Source: Treponema bryantii
Lineage (GTDB): Bacteria; Spirochaetota; Spirochaetia; Treponematales; Treponemataceae
DNA: 58,857 bases
Direction of reading: 5' to 3'
NCBI GenBank assembly: GCA_015061465.1
Contig: SUWN01000010.1
Location: 1 to 58,857 of the forward strand
A model generated the notes under the pieces. That model saw only the letters and a list, made by a program, of their open reading frames with translations. It was not told where the DNA came from and searched no databases. Made by a program: the position numbers and the translations under genes. Shown here piece by piece: positions 8,186-17,062 of this stretch (its first letter is position 1; each line of letters begins with the position of its first letter).

Positions 8186-8617
8186 ATGACAATTCAACAA
8201 GTTTCAATTTTTTTGGAAAATAAACCAGAGACTCTTTCTGAACTTACAGATGTTCTTGCAAAAAATAATATTAATATGAGAGCGTTATCTTTGGCAGACG
8301 CAAGCGACTTTGGAATTGCTCGCATTATTGTAGACAATCCTGATGAAGTTGCAGAAGTTTTAAAAGCAAACGATTATATCGTAAAAAGCACAAAAGTTAT
8401 CGCTATTGAAATTCCTGATGAAAGCGGAAGTTTAAACAAAATCTTAAAACTTCTTGCAGAAAATGGAAGAAACCTTGAATATATGTACGGATTTACAGGC
8501 AAAAAAACAAACACTGCTTGTATGATTATTCGTTGTACAGATAACGACGCAACTGTCGAAATCTTACAAAAAGCAAATATTCATTTAATCAATCAGGAAG
8601 AATTAGTAAATATCTAA
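8186..8617 (+). CDS. Tandem ACT-domain regulatory protein
   Basis: The 143-residue protein consists of two ACT domains: residues 1-68 (Q-V-S-I-F-L-E-N-K-P-E-T-L start) and 70-143 (V-I-A-I-E-I-P-D-E-S-G-S-L start). ACT domains bind amino acids and control enzyme or transcription activity. It lies 20 bases after paaK with a strong AGGAGG, and this paaK-ACT pair is common in anaerobes. A role in sensing an aromatic or branched-chain amino acid for the ligase is an inference from that association. The stop is two bases from the convergent DUF362 gene. Confidence 0.85.
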   Translation: MTIQQVSIFLENKPETLSELTDVLAKNNINMRALSLADASDFGIARIIVDNPDEVAEVLKANDYIVKSTKVIAIEIPDESGSLNKILKLLAENGRNLEYMYGFTGKKTNTACMIIRCTDNDATVEILQKANIHLINQEELVNI

Positions 8618-8619
8618 TT

Positions 8620-9738
8620 TTAGAATAAACGACGTAATTTTATTGCACCGGCAGGACAAATTTCGTGACAGCAGAAACAACTTAGATACTTTGAACGGTC
8701 TATAATTTTTGCTGAACCTTTTGCTCCTGCCATTTTTATTATATGTGCCGGACAGATTTGTTCACAGCGTTTACACTTCTGACATTTTTTAGAATTGATT
8801 CTTGGTGTTACTGTCAAAAGTTTTGCAGCAAGTGAATTTAATCCAGGTGGCAACATTTTGCCCAAAGAAGATGTTGGATTTTTTACAATCTTAAAATTAC
8901 TTACTTTTACATCTTCAAATTTTTGACCAACAATTTGAATTTCATCGGCAGAATTAAGCCAAATTCCTCTTAATAAAGCATCTTTTAAGTTTGCAATATG
9001 AATTGGATTATAACCAACCAAACTTGCACAAGTCCAATCTAACGCAAGAATATTATCAGAAGCCGCCAAAAATCCCAATTTTACAGGATCGCCACTTCCA
9101 GGTCCGCCCGGTCCTTCCATTCCTACAATTGCATCCATAATAGAATACTGTGGATTAGCAGCGATATTCAAATCTGTCAAAAAAGCACCAAAATCATTTT
9201 TATCAGAAAAACGGTAATGAATTTGTGCTTTTTTAAGTCCAACCATCAACCCAAACAGATTTTTCATTGCACCTGTGTACGCCATAAATTGATGAGTTTT
9301 TAATTTGGACATTGAAACAACAATATCAGCTTCTTCAAACGCCTGTGCAAATTCAAATTGCTTTGTTGTTTTTCCTATTGGGCATTTCACAAGCAAAGTT
9401 CCTGTAAAATCTATCCATTCGCCACCGTTATTAATAACTTGGTCGTACATTCCAGTTGCTTTTGCAGAACTAATAGAGGATGCAATTGCCGGAGATTCAC
9501 CAACAAGAACTTTTTTTGCTCCTAAATCAACAAATGCTTTTACAGCCGCCCCAACAACAACAGGATGAGTACAAACTGCTGTTTCTGGCTTTTTAGGATA
9601 TAAAATATTTGGCTTTAGTAAAACGATTTTATCTTTTACATCAGGGGGAGGAACTAATTCAAATAATTTTTTTATTGCAACAAAAACGTCTTCAAAAACA
9701 TAATCATTGCATTTTTCTAAGGCTACCGATTTTGTCAT
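8620..9738 (-). CDS. DUF362 domain protein with C-terminal 2x[4Fe-4S] ferredoxin domain
   Basis: Residues about 1-290 show the DUF362 pattern: K-P-N-I-L-Y-P near residue 49, V-V-G-A-A-V-K-A-F, S-K-L-K-T-H-Q-F near 145, and G-M-E-G-P-G-G-P-G-S-G. Residues about 315-372 hold two cluster motifs, C-Q-K-C-K-R-C-E-Q-I-C-P and C-F-C-C-H-E-I-C-P, which bind two [4Fe-4S] clusters. The second motif is slightly irregular, with C-x-C-C spacing. DUF362 proteins are predicted iron-sulfur redox proteins of unknown substrate. The protein has no signal peptide. It probably shares a transcript with queD, which ends 12 bases upstream. Confidence 0.85.
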   Translation of the reverse strand: MTKSVALEKCNDYVFEDVFVAIKKLFELVPPPDVKDKIVLLKPNILYPKKPETAVCTHPVVVGAAVKAFVDLGAKKVLVGESPAIASSISSAKATGMYDQVINNGGEWIDFTGTLLVKCPIGKTTKQFEFAQAFEEADIVVSMSKLKTHQFMAYTGAMKNLFGLMVGLKKAQIHYRFSDKNDFGAFLTDLNIAANPQYSIMDAIVGMEGPGGPGSGDPVKLGFLAASDNILALDWTCASLVGYNPIHIANLKDALLRGIWLNSADEIQIVGQKFEDVKVSNFKIVKNPTSSLGKMLPPGLNSLAAKLLTVTPRINSKKCQKCKRCEQICPAHIIKMAGAKGSAKIIDRSKYLSCFCCHEICPAGAIKLRRLF

Positions 9739-9750
9739 ATCATAATCATC

Positions 9751-10149
9751 TTAAACAGAATATCGTGCACGACTTGTTTCTGTTTCAAAAACATCTACAG
9801 CATATAACACAGCTGATTCAGAACTTTTTTTACTAGATAAATCAATATTATTTTCTTTCATTTTTACAATTATCTGATTAAAAATATACATTGCAATTCG
9901 TTCTGCACTCGGATTGTTCATAAAAATTTCCATATCATTTAAATTTGTATGATCCAATTCTTTGCAAACTGATTTTAAAACTTTTTTTAAAAGTGAAAAA
10001 TCAAGCAACATTCCACCTTCGTTTAATTCAGTTCCTTTTACATGTGCAAAAACTTTATAATTATGGCCGTGAAGATTTTCACATTTGCCGTTATAATCTT
10101 TTAAAAAATGAGCCGCTGCAAAATCAGCTTCTACTCTAACTTCGAACAT
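9751..10149 (-). CDS. queD: 6-carboxytetrahydropterin synthase QueD
   Basis: The 132-residue protein has the catalytic and zinc-binding features of QueD: F-A-A-A-H-F-L (first His), C-E-N-L-H-G-H-N-Y (catalytic Cys and the HxH pair), L-D-H-T-N-L-N, and a C-terminal Glu in V-F-E-T-E-T. It converts dihydroneopterin triphosphate to 6-carboxytetrahydropterin on the route to queuosine. The longer frame adds 23 poor residues. The ATG at 10149 is used because it gives the standard M-F-E-V-R-V start. No ribosome binding site is seen, and a TATATT box sits only six bases before the ATG, hinting at a leaderless message. The other preQ0 genes are not in this window. Confidence 0.92.
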   Translation of the reverse strand: MFEVRVEADFAAAHFLKDYNGKCENLHGHNYKVFAHVKGTELNEGGMLLDFSLLKKVLKSVCKELDHTNLNDMEIFMNNPSAERIAMYIFNQIIVKMKENNIDLSSKKSSESAVLYAVDVFETETSRARYSV

Positions 10150-10274
10150 ACTTTTAATATAAACGATTTTTGCAAAAAAAGAAACAAACTTATTGCATAA
10201 AAATATTTTTTTGTACAATTATTGAGTAGAAATCCTTATTGTTTTGATTTTTTCAAAGTGGTATTACTGATGAT

Positions 10275-11633
10275 ATGAGTAACTCTTTATTGCAAAAAAG
10301 AAGTCGCGGTGCTTTACCAATGCACAAACTTGCACTTCCTCTTATTGGCGAACAATTTTTTAGAATTCTTGTTTCAAGCGTAGACACTTTTATGTTGAGT
10401 TCATATTCCGAACCCGCAGTTGCTGGAGTTGGAATGATGGGGCAATACGTTTTTTTCTTACAAATTTTGTTTAATGTAATTTGTATTGGCTCTACAATCA
10501 TCTTAGCACAATATTTGGGTGCGCAAAAATCAGAAGATGAATTAAATCACGTGGCAAAAGGCGGATTTGCAATGACGATGATTTCCGCTTTTGTATTAAT
10601 GTTGATTGTATTAATTGGAACAAAACCGCTCTTATCTTGTTACACTTTGGAAGAAGAAGTAAGAGAAAGCGCATACCAATATTTTATTATTTTTGGAGGA
10701 ATTGGAGCACCTTTTACAGCTTTCAATATGTTCCAAACAGGTTTACTCAGAACTTATGGGTACACAAAAGAAACATTTATTGTGACAATCGTATCTAACC
10801 TCGTAAATGTTGCCGGAAACGCCGTCGCAATTTACGGATTCGCAGGAATTCCAGCCACAGGAACAGCCGGAGTTGCAGCAGCCAGCGTTTTAAGTATGAT
10901 TGCCGGAAATATTATGATGACAATCTTTATTCGACGAAAAAGTGACATTCAATTTAGAATATTTAAAAGCCCAAAAGTTCCATCTGCTGTAAACAAAAAG
11001 ATTTTATCAATTGGAGTTCCAACTGCAGGCGAAAGTCTTTCTTACAACGTTGCGCAAATCGTAATAATGGCGATGATTTCTTCACTTGGAACTTTTGCAA
11101 TGAACGCGCAAGTTTACACAAACACAATTGTAAGATTTGTTTTTTCTATCGCAGTTGCAATAGGCAGCGCAGTTCAAATCAAAGTTGGATATTACGTTGG
11201 TGAAGGCAAAAAAGATACCGCATACAAAAACGTTTTCAAATATTCGTTAGTTGCAACTTTATCATCTGTAATTTTGATTTTAATTGTGAACTTAATCAAA
11301 GCGCCGATAATCGGAATCTTTACTTCACAGGCCGAAATTGCCGAATTAACATCCAAACTTTTGATTTTTTCTATATATATAGAATTTGGACGCTCGCTTA
11401 ATTTAATTTATGTTGGTGCATTAAAAGGCGCTGGAGATGTAAAATTCCCTGTTTTTTATGGAATTTTTTCTATGTGGGGAATAATGGTTTTACTCAGTTG
11501 GTTCTTAGGAATCCAATTGCACTGGGGAATCATCGGTTGTTGGCTTGGAATTGGAACAGATGAAACAACTCGCGGAATTGTAATGCTCTTCCGTTGGAAA
11601 CGAAAACGTTGGCAAACAAAATCAATTGTATAA
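10275..11633 (+). CDS. MATE-family multidrug/organic cation exporter
   Basis: The 452-residue protein has about twelve hydrophobic helices. Its N-terminal half shows A-L-P-L-I-G-E-Q-F-F-R-I-L-V-S-S-V-D-T-F-M and its second half M-N-A-Q-V-Y-T-N-T-I-V-R, the repeat layout of MATE exporters, which couple Na+ or H+ entry to drug or metabolite efflux. The two halves are similar in pattern, as expected. The ATG at 10275 lacks a clear ribosome binding site. It faces away from queD, with a 125-base divergent spacer. The substrate is unknown. Confidence 0.9.
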   Translation: MSNSLLQKRSRGALPMHKLALPLIGEQFFRILVSSVDTFMLSSYSEPAVAGVGMMGQYVFFLQILFNVICIGSTIILAQYLGAQKSEDELNHVAKGGFAMTMISAFVLMLIVLIGTKPLLSCYTLEEEVRESAYQYFIIFGGIGAPFTAFNMFQTGLLRTYGYTKETFIVTIVSNLVNVAGNAVAIYGFAGIPATGTAGVAAASVLSMIAGNIMMTIFIRRKSDIQFRIFKSPKVPSAVNKKILSIGVPTAGESLSYNVAQIVIMAMISSLGTFAMNAQVYTNTIVRFVFSIAVAIGSAVQIKVGYYVGEGKKDTAYKNVFKYSLVATLSSVILILIVNLIKAPIIGIFTSQAEIAELTSKLLIFSIYIEFGRSLNLIYVGALKGAGDVKFPVFYGIFSMWGIMVLLSWFLGIQLHWGIIGCWLGIGTDETTRGIVMLFRWKRKRWQTKSIV

Positions 11634-11710
11634 ATAAAAATCCAATGTTATAATTTTATACAATGCATTTACGCAAAAAAAATTATCAAACAAAAATTCT
11701 AGGAGTTTTT

Positions 11711-12256
11711 ATGAAGAAAGTATTTTTATTATTCACAAGTTTAATGATTGCATTTTTATCAATTTCTTGTTCATCTGTTCCAAAAAAAGCAGCTGCAGAT
11801 GAATCATTAGTTATTGGAATTGTATCAATGTACTTTCCAGAAAAAGTTTCTTATCAAGGTGACTTCGACACAGCGGTAAAAGGAGCTGTAAAAAATAATA
11901 TCGAAGTGTCTGTAGAAGATGTAAAAACAAAAAAAGTATATACAACAAAAACTAATTCTGACGGATTCTATGTTTTTAAAAATTTGGACTCTACTTCATC
12001 ATACAAAATAACAAAAGTTTCTTTTCAAAAATCTGGATCATACGGAACTGTAGAAAGATGGATTACATTTTCAAGATCTGATCCTTTCTTTCCATTATAT
12101 AATTCTGTTTTAAATCTTGGAGAGTTAAAATGTGTTTGGTATGAAAGTGGAATTGATACTCAATTTTTGGGAAACGTAATGGTAAAAAACTATTTTACAA
12201 AAGAAGCCGCAGATTCAGAATGGCTAACAAAACCTCTTATAAATCAATATCAATAA
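11711..12256 (+). CDS. Small lipoprotein with Cna-B/carboxypeptidase-regulatory-like domain
   Basis: The ATG at 11711 follows AGGAG and begins a lipoprotein signal peptide (M-K-K-V-F-L-L-F, lipobox I-S-C near residue 20), so the 181-residue product should be lipidated by the LspA pathway. Residues about 55-115 resemble a beta-sandwich of the Cna-B/CarboxypepD-regulatory type (T-N-S-D-G-F-Y-V-F-K-N-L). Such domains act as structural or binding modules on the surface. No enzymatic residues are visible. The in-frame start at 11663 lies before the Shine-Dalgarno and is not used. It is convergent with nhaC and separated from it by a large hairpin. Confidence 0.7.
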   Translation: MKKVFLLFTSLMIAFLSISCSSVPKKAAADESLVIGIVSMYFPEKVSYQGDFDTAVKGAVKNNIEVSVEDVKTKKVYTTKTNSDGFYVFKNLDSTSSYKITKVSFQKSGSYGTVERWITFSRSDPFFPLYNSVLNLGELKCVWYESGIDTQFLGNVMVKNYFTKEAADSEWLTKPLINQYQ

Positions 12257-12366
12257 AAAAAAGCTGACCTTTAAGTTTTAGTTGTCATCCAAACCTTTGT
12301 CATTCCCGCACTTGATGCGGGAATCTTTCTAAACAACATAAAACCTTATTCGGTCAGCTTTTTTTA
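12255..12366. terminator. Bidirectional terminator with nested palindromes (MITE-like)
   Basis: An outer inverted repeat, AAAGCTGACC (12260-12269) with GGTCAGCTTT (12352-12361), is flanked by A and T runs so that it ends in U-runs on both strands. Inside is a second stem (GTTTTA-GTTGT with ACAAC-ATAAAAC). In the centre is a perfect 9-bp hairpin, ATTCCCGCA (12302-12310) with TGCGGGAAT (12316-12324). It sits between convergent genes. Size, terminal repeats and the CATTCCCGC core also resemble a small non-autonomous palindromic element. Confidence 0.7.
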
Positions 12367-12380
12367 TTTAACAAGAATCA

Positions 12381-13883
12381 TTATTTATCTGCACATTTCT
12401 TTTTAAGAAAGATAAATAATCCTGCCATAATTGCTAATCCACAAATAAATGGAACAAATGGATTTTTTACAAATCCTGCAATAATGTATGTTACAAATGA
12501 AATTGCAGCAACTGTAAGTGCGTAAGGAAGTTGTGAATTTACGTGATTAACGTGATTACACTGAGCTCCCGCACTTGCCATAATTGTTGTGTCTGAGATT
12601 GGTGAACAGTGGTCTCCACAAACAGCACCAGCCATACAAGCAGAAATACAGATAACTCTTAATTCTTCTGTTGCAGAAGGGAATACTGCGATACAAATTG
12701 GAATTAAAATACCAAATGTTCCCCAAGAAGTTCCTGTAGCAAAAGCCAATCCACAAGCAATTACAAAGATGATTGCTGGCAAGAAATTCTTTAATACACC
12801 AGCCTTTCCTTCAACTAAGCCAGCAACGAATGTTTTTGCACCCAAAGCATCTGTCATTCCTTTTAGAGTCCATGCAAGTGACAAAATCAAAATTGCAGGA
12901 ACCATTGCTTTAAATCCTTCTGGAACACATTCCATACAGTCTTTTAATGAAATAATGCGACGACACATATAATAAATAACTGTAAGAACATAAGCACCAA
13001 ATGAACCAATTACAAGACCAACAGAAGCATCTGACGAAGCAAATGAATCTACAAAGTTCAAATAACATCCACTATCTTTTGCAAAGAAACCACCTGAATA
13101 AATCATTCCGAGTGTACAGAAAATAATAAGAACAACGATTGGAAGAACTAAGTCAATTACTTTTCCTTTTGTTTCAACATCAGCAACATCATCTGCATCA
13201 TTCATCATTTGCATTGCTTTTTCATATTTAGACATTGAGCCAAAATCTGTTTTTGAGAAAACTAATAAGAAAAGAGCAATAATTGTAAACAACGCATAAT
13301 AGTTATAAGGAATTGCTTTAATAAACAATGCAAGTCCGTTTTCACCTTCAGTTACGAATCCACTTACAGCAGCAGCCCAAGAAGAAATTGGCGCAATAAT
13401 ACAAACAGGAGCAGCTGTTGAATCGATAATATAAGCTAATTTTTCTTTAGAAACTTTATGTTTATCTGTGATTGGTTTCATAACCGAACCAACAGTAAGA
13501 CAGTTGAAGTAATCATCAATAAAAATTAACAATCCTAAACAAATTGCTGCAACTTGAGCACCAACTTTTGTTTTAATATGTTTTTTTGCCCAATTACCAA
13601 ATGCAGCAGAACCGCCAGCTTTGTTCATTGTAGCAACCATAATTCCCAAAATAACAAGGAAGATTAAAATTCCTGTGTTGTAAGCATCAGAAATACTTGC
13701 TACAAATCCGTCTTTAAAAAGATGATCTAAAAAACCACCAAACGAAGGATCAGGACTTCCTACAACAAAGAAAAGAGCCCCAATCACAATTCCTAAAAAC
13801 AAAGAAGAATAAACTTCTTTTGTAATCAACGCCAATGCAATCGCAATAATTGCTGGCAACAACGACCAAAATGTTCCTATCAT
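12381..13883 (-). CDS. NhaC-family Na+/H+ antiporter
   Basis: The 500-residue protein has about twelve membrane helices and family landmarks: F-I-D-D-Y-F-N-C-L-T-V-G-S near residue 125, D-S-T-A-A-P-V-C near 155, G-T-S-W-G-T-F-G near 390, and G-D-H-C-S-P-I-S-D-T-T near 420. The last matches the conserved Asp/His/Ser cluster of NhaC-type and related amino-acid or dicarboxylate antiporters. It could exchange Na+ and H+ or Na+ plus an organic acid; the family does not settle which. AAGGAATG precedes the ATG. It is transcribed alone, ending at the shared hairpin terminator. Confidence 0.88.
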   Translation of the reverse strand: MIGTFWSLLPAIIAIALALITKEVYSSLFLGIVIGALFFVVGSPDPSFGGFLDHLFKDGFVASISDAYNTGILIFLVILGIMVATMNKAGGSAAFGNWAKKHIKTKVGAQVAAICLGLLIFIDDYFNCLTVGSVMKPITDKHKVSKEKLAYIIDSTAAPVCIIAPISSWAAAVSGFVTEGENGLALFIKAIPYNYYALFTIIALFLLVFSKTDFGSMSKYEKAMQMMNDADDVADVETKGKVIDLVLPIVVLIIFCTLGMIYSGGFFAKDSGCYLNFVDSFASSDASVGLVIGSFGAYVLTVIYYMCRRIISLKDCMECVPEGFKAMVPAILILSLAWTLKGMTDALGAKTFVAGLVEGKAGVLKNFLPAIIFVIACGLAFATGTSWGTFGILIPICIAVFPSATEELRVICISACMAGAVCGDHCSPISDTTIMASAGAQCNHVNHVNSQLPYALTVAAISFVTYIIAGFVKNPFVPFICGLAIMAGLFIFLKKKCADK

Positions 13884-14004
13884 TTATACATTCCTTAATA
13901 AAAAGTTTTCCTTTCATTTTAACACGCTATGAGCATAAAATAAAGAAATTTTTCAAACTTCACTTTTCTATAAACATTTTCTCAAACTTGCCGATAAGTG
14001 TAGA

Positions 14005-14727
14005 ATGAAGAAGTCAAAATTTTTATTAGTTTTTTTATTAACTTTATTTATAGTAAATGTTTCTTGGGCAAAAGAAGAAATTGTTTATAAACCTTACGAA
14101 TTAGATAAACTTATTCACGACGTAGAAAAACCTTGCGCGCCAGTTGTAACAGAAGATTACATTCTTTTTACAGCAGACGCAAAATATCGTTCAGTAGGAA
14201 TTGCTTTTGACTTTGAAAATTACAAAATTGTTCATCCGTTCCAAATCTTAACAACAACTGACGCGGATGGAATAAAAACAAAGAAACACATGATTTTTTG
14301 TTACAAACGCACACACGAACTTGATTCTATAAAATACAGATTGATTATTGACGGATTATGGACAACAGACCCGCTAAATCCGTTAAAAGAATATGATGAT
14401 GATGTAAACCTTTATTTTTCCAAAGTGAACGTTCCTCACGGAATAAAGATTTGTACCGCACAAACAGACGATAATTACACAAATTTCATTTACAAAGGCG
14501 AATCTGGTTTACATGTAAATCTTGCCGGAAATTTTACAAATTGGGACCCTTGGATTTACGAATTAAAAGAAACAGAGCCTGGCCTTTACAAATTGGAATT
14601 GCCTCTTCCAAAAGGAAAATACATCTATAGTTATTACATCGGTTTGACACCAGTTTTGGACAATTCAAATCCAAACAAAGTTTTTACCGACGATGGAAGA
14701 ACAGCAAACGTTCTTTATGTAAATTAA
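14005..14727 (+). CDS. Secreted protein with CBM48/glycogen-binding-like domains
   Basis: The 240-residue protein starts with a signal peptide (M-K-K-S-K-F-L-L-V-F, cleavage near W-A-K at about 23). Residues about 160-240 are a clear early-set/CBM48 domain: V-N-L-A-G-N-F-T-N-W-D-P-W followed by L-P-L-P-K-G-K-Y-I-Y-S-Y-Y-I and an N-P-N-K-V-F-T-D-D-G end. Residues about 50-150 have the same type of pattern (S-V-G-I-A-F-D-F ... Y-R-L-I-I-D-G-L-W) and look like a degenerate first copy. CBM48 modules bind alpha-glucans or occur as AMPK-type regulatory domains. No catalytic domain is attached. It probably binds carbohydrate in the periplasm or outer surface. Confidence 0.75.
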   Translation: MKKSKFLLVFLLTLFIVNVSWAKEEIVYKPYELDKLIHDVEKPCAPVVTEDYILFTADAKYRSVGIAFDFENYKIVHPFQILTTTDADGIKTKKHMIFCYKRTHELDSIKYRLIIDGLWTTDPLNPLKEYDDDVNLYFSKVNVPHGIKICTAQTDDNYTNFIYKGESGLHVNLAGNFTNWDPWIYELKETEPGLYKLELPLPKGKYIYSYYIGLTPVLDNSNPNKVFTDDGRTANVLYVN

Positions 14728-14728
14728 A

Positions 14729-16975
14729 TTAAAAACAACACAAACCTTTTCCTCTAAAGCGCAAAAGTAAACTTTGCCATTTTTTAATTAAATTCGCTTT
14801 TTCTTTTGGATTTTCTTGTAAAGATTTTGGCACAAAACTTTTTACAAGACAAATCAATTCATCAATTTCAGTTGCTTCTTTTTTATTAAGAGGAATTTCA
14901 ACTTGTTCCTGCAAATAAAACCACGAAATAATTTTTTGACCGTTCACTTCATATACAAGCGGATTTGAACCTAACCAAAAAATGTTTTTAAATTCCAAAA
15001 TCGGTTTATTAAATTCCTTTTGCTTACGATTTTCGTAACGTTCAATTGCTTTTGCAATAAAATCTTTTGGTATAGTTGGCGCGCAAACAGGAAAATCAAA
15101 CCACTTTGTTACTTTTTTTTCCAAATGATTCGAGTGCATCCAATTATTTAAAGCGATTTCTAGCGATTGTCCGTATTTTTCACTTTTATTTTCCCCTTTA
15201 AAATGAAGCGCAGGCTCTATGAATTGTTTTGTTTTATTTTCAATAGGAATCAAATCTGGATGAAGCGATTCTTTCCATTCTGAATAGATTCTAGAATTTC
15301 GAGTAAGAACAAATTTATGCCAGAATGCACTGTCAAGTAATCCTTCTTCAAAAAACTGGCGTAAAGTTTCCATTGAATTAATTAAATCTTGTTCTGTTTC
15401 ATTCCAAAATCCATAAATCATATAAGAATGAACTAAAATTCCATTTTCTTTAAATGCCGCGCACGCACTTACAATTGAATCCAAATCAGTTCCTTTATGA
15501 ATATTTGCCAAACCTTTACTTGTCGCAACTTCAATTCCGGCAGAAACGCCACCCAAACCAGCGTAACTCAAAAAAGAAGCTATATCGTAAGAAAATGTTT
15601 TTTCAAACCGAACATTTCCCCAAAAATACAAAGGATTTTCACATTTAACATTCAACTTACCAAATTCAACTAATTGAGACGGAGGCAACGCTTCATCCAC
15701 AAAGTGAATTCCTCGCACTCCTTTTTTTTGCGAAGTTTTGTATAAACTATCAAAAAGATTTTTTGTATTTGTCTGTTTATATCCGCAAACATAATCTAAA
15801 TTTACATCGCAAAACGCACATTTATGCCAATAACAACCGTGAGCTAAATAAGCTTTTATCCAAGTTCCGTCGGACCACAATCTGTGCATCGGGTTTAAAT
15901 CATCACATAATCGTGGATATTTTGCAAAATCAATATCATCATAATCTGGCGTAATATTTTGAGTAAGTTCATCTTCTTTTTTTTGCAAGTCCACATCATT
16001 CCAAACTGGTTCAACAATTTCTGGCAAAAATAATTTGATTTTATAAAGAGATTTTTTCGACTTTTGATTTTGCAACAACCCACTTTTTATTAAATCCAAA
16101 TATGAACCGTAACCTCTATCATAACTTATTGCGTCAATAAATTTTGCAAGTCCTTTTTCTGTAACTTCCCTAAATTCCGTGTTAATAAAACCTCCGCCCA
16201 TCACAACAAAAACTTTTTCGCCAAACTTTTTCTTAAAAAAATCAGCAGCATATAACGCAGGAATAAAAACGCCAGCAAAAGGAACTGTTAAACAAATCAA
16301 AGTTTTTTCTTTTGATGAATCAACAATTTTTTCAAATTCAGCAAGATGATTTTGCAAAATTTTTTTATAAAAATAATCCAAAATGGGTGATTTTAGCTGT
16401 GACAGAATTTGTTCAAACGATTTTCCTTCCATAGTAACTGATTCTGCATAACGAATTAACGAAAAATTCTTATCAAAAACCGCAGTTATATAATCTGCAA
16501 TATCGGCAATCGCGTAAGAACACAAAAATTCAATATCATCAATTGTTGCTTCTTTTTCGATATTACTCAAATATTGTTCCATTCTGTTCCCGCGAGGAGC
16601 AAACGGAGAATACAAAAATTGGTGAAAAAGTTCACGAGTTGCAAAAGGTTTTGGTCCATCACATAACGACGACACAATAAAATCAATCCAATTAATCCAA
16701 TAATCTTTTGTACTAACATATCTACGCAAATTAAATGCAGTATTTTCATCACCATTTTCTTCGGCATCGTCTGCCATTTTACAAGCAGTTTTTTCTGTTG
16801 CTTCAAAAATGTAACTCAATCCTTCTTTAGAAAAAATCTGATAAAACATTTCATTGCTAAAATCTAACCATTTTGTAAAAAGTCCTTGAGATTTAAAAAA
16901 GGAACTTAAATATGCACCAGAAGGATAAGGCGCGTTTAACTGAATCAAAGGAGATTGAATAATTATTGCGTTCAT
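14729..16975 (-). CDS. B12-binding-domain radical SAM protein
   Basis: The 748-residue protein has an N-terminal region of about 350 residues with a Rossmann-like cobalamin-binding pattern (V-F-V-V-M-G-G-G-F-I-N near 265-275, start N-A-P-Y-P-S-G-A-Y). The radical SAM core follows, with the cluster motif G-C-Y-W-H-K-C-A-F-C near 380-390. The spacing C-x4-C-x2-C differs from the classical C-x3-C-x2-C. Later motifs G-V-S-A-G-I-E-V-A and V-H-S-Y-M-I-Y-G-F-W fit the partial barrel. The ATG gives M-N-A-I-I-I-Q-S-P-L, a normal start for this group. The reaction is unknown; related enzymes perform methylations or rearrangements. The gene stands alone, divergent from the OLD-like gene. Confidence 0.82.
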   Translation of the reverse strand: MNAIIIQSPLIQLNAPYPSGAYLSSFFKSQGLFTKWLDFSNEMFYQIFSKEGLSYIFEATEKTACKMADDAEENGDENTAFNLRRYVSTKDYWINWIDFIVSSLCDGPKPFATRELFHQFLYSPFAPRGNRMEQYLSNIEKEATIDDIEFLCSYAIADIADYITAVFDKNFSLIRYAESVTMEGKSFEQILSQLKSPILDYFYKKILQNHLAEFEKIVDSSKEKTLICLTVPFAGVFIPALYAADFFKKKFGEKVFVVMGGGFINTEFREVTEKGLAKFIDAISYDRGYGSYLDLIKSGLLQNQKSKKSLYKIKLFLPEIVEPVWNDVDLQKKEDELTQNITPDYDDIDFAKYPRLCDDLNPMHRLWSDGTWIKAYLAHGCYWHKCAFCDVNLDYVCGYKQTNTKNLFDSLYKTSQKKGVRGIHFVDEALPPSQLVEFGKLNVKCENPLYFWGNVRFEKTFSYDIASFLSYAGLGGVSAGIEVATSKGLANIHKGTDLDSIVSACAAFKENGILVHSYMIYGFWNETEQDLINSMETLRQFFEEGLLDSAFWHKFVLTRNSRIYSEWKESLHPDLIPIENKTKQFIEPALHFKGENKSEKYGQSLEIALNNWMHSNHLEKKVTKWFDFPVCAPTIPKDFIAKAIERYENRKQKEFNKPILEFKNIFWLGSNPLVYEVNGQKIISWFYLQEQVEIPLNKKEATEIDELICLVKSFVPKSLQENPKEKANLIKKWQSLLLRFRGKGLCCF

Positions 16976-17062
16976 ATTTTAATTATAACTTAAATCTTAA
17001 TAAACTAATAGCATTCATTTAAAAAGTTTGCTTGTATTCGTTTTATCTGTTACCATATACGT

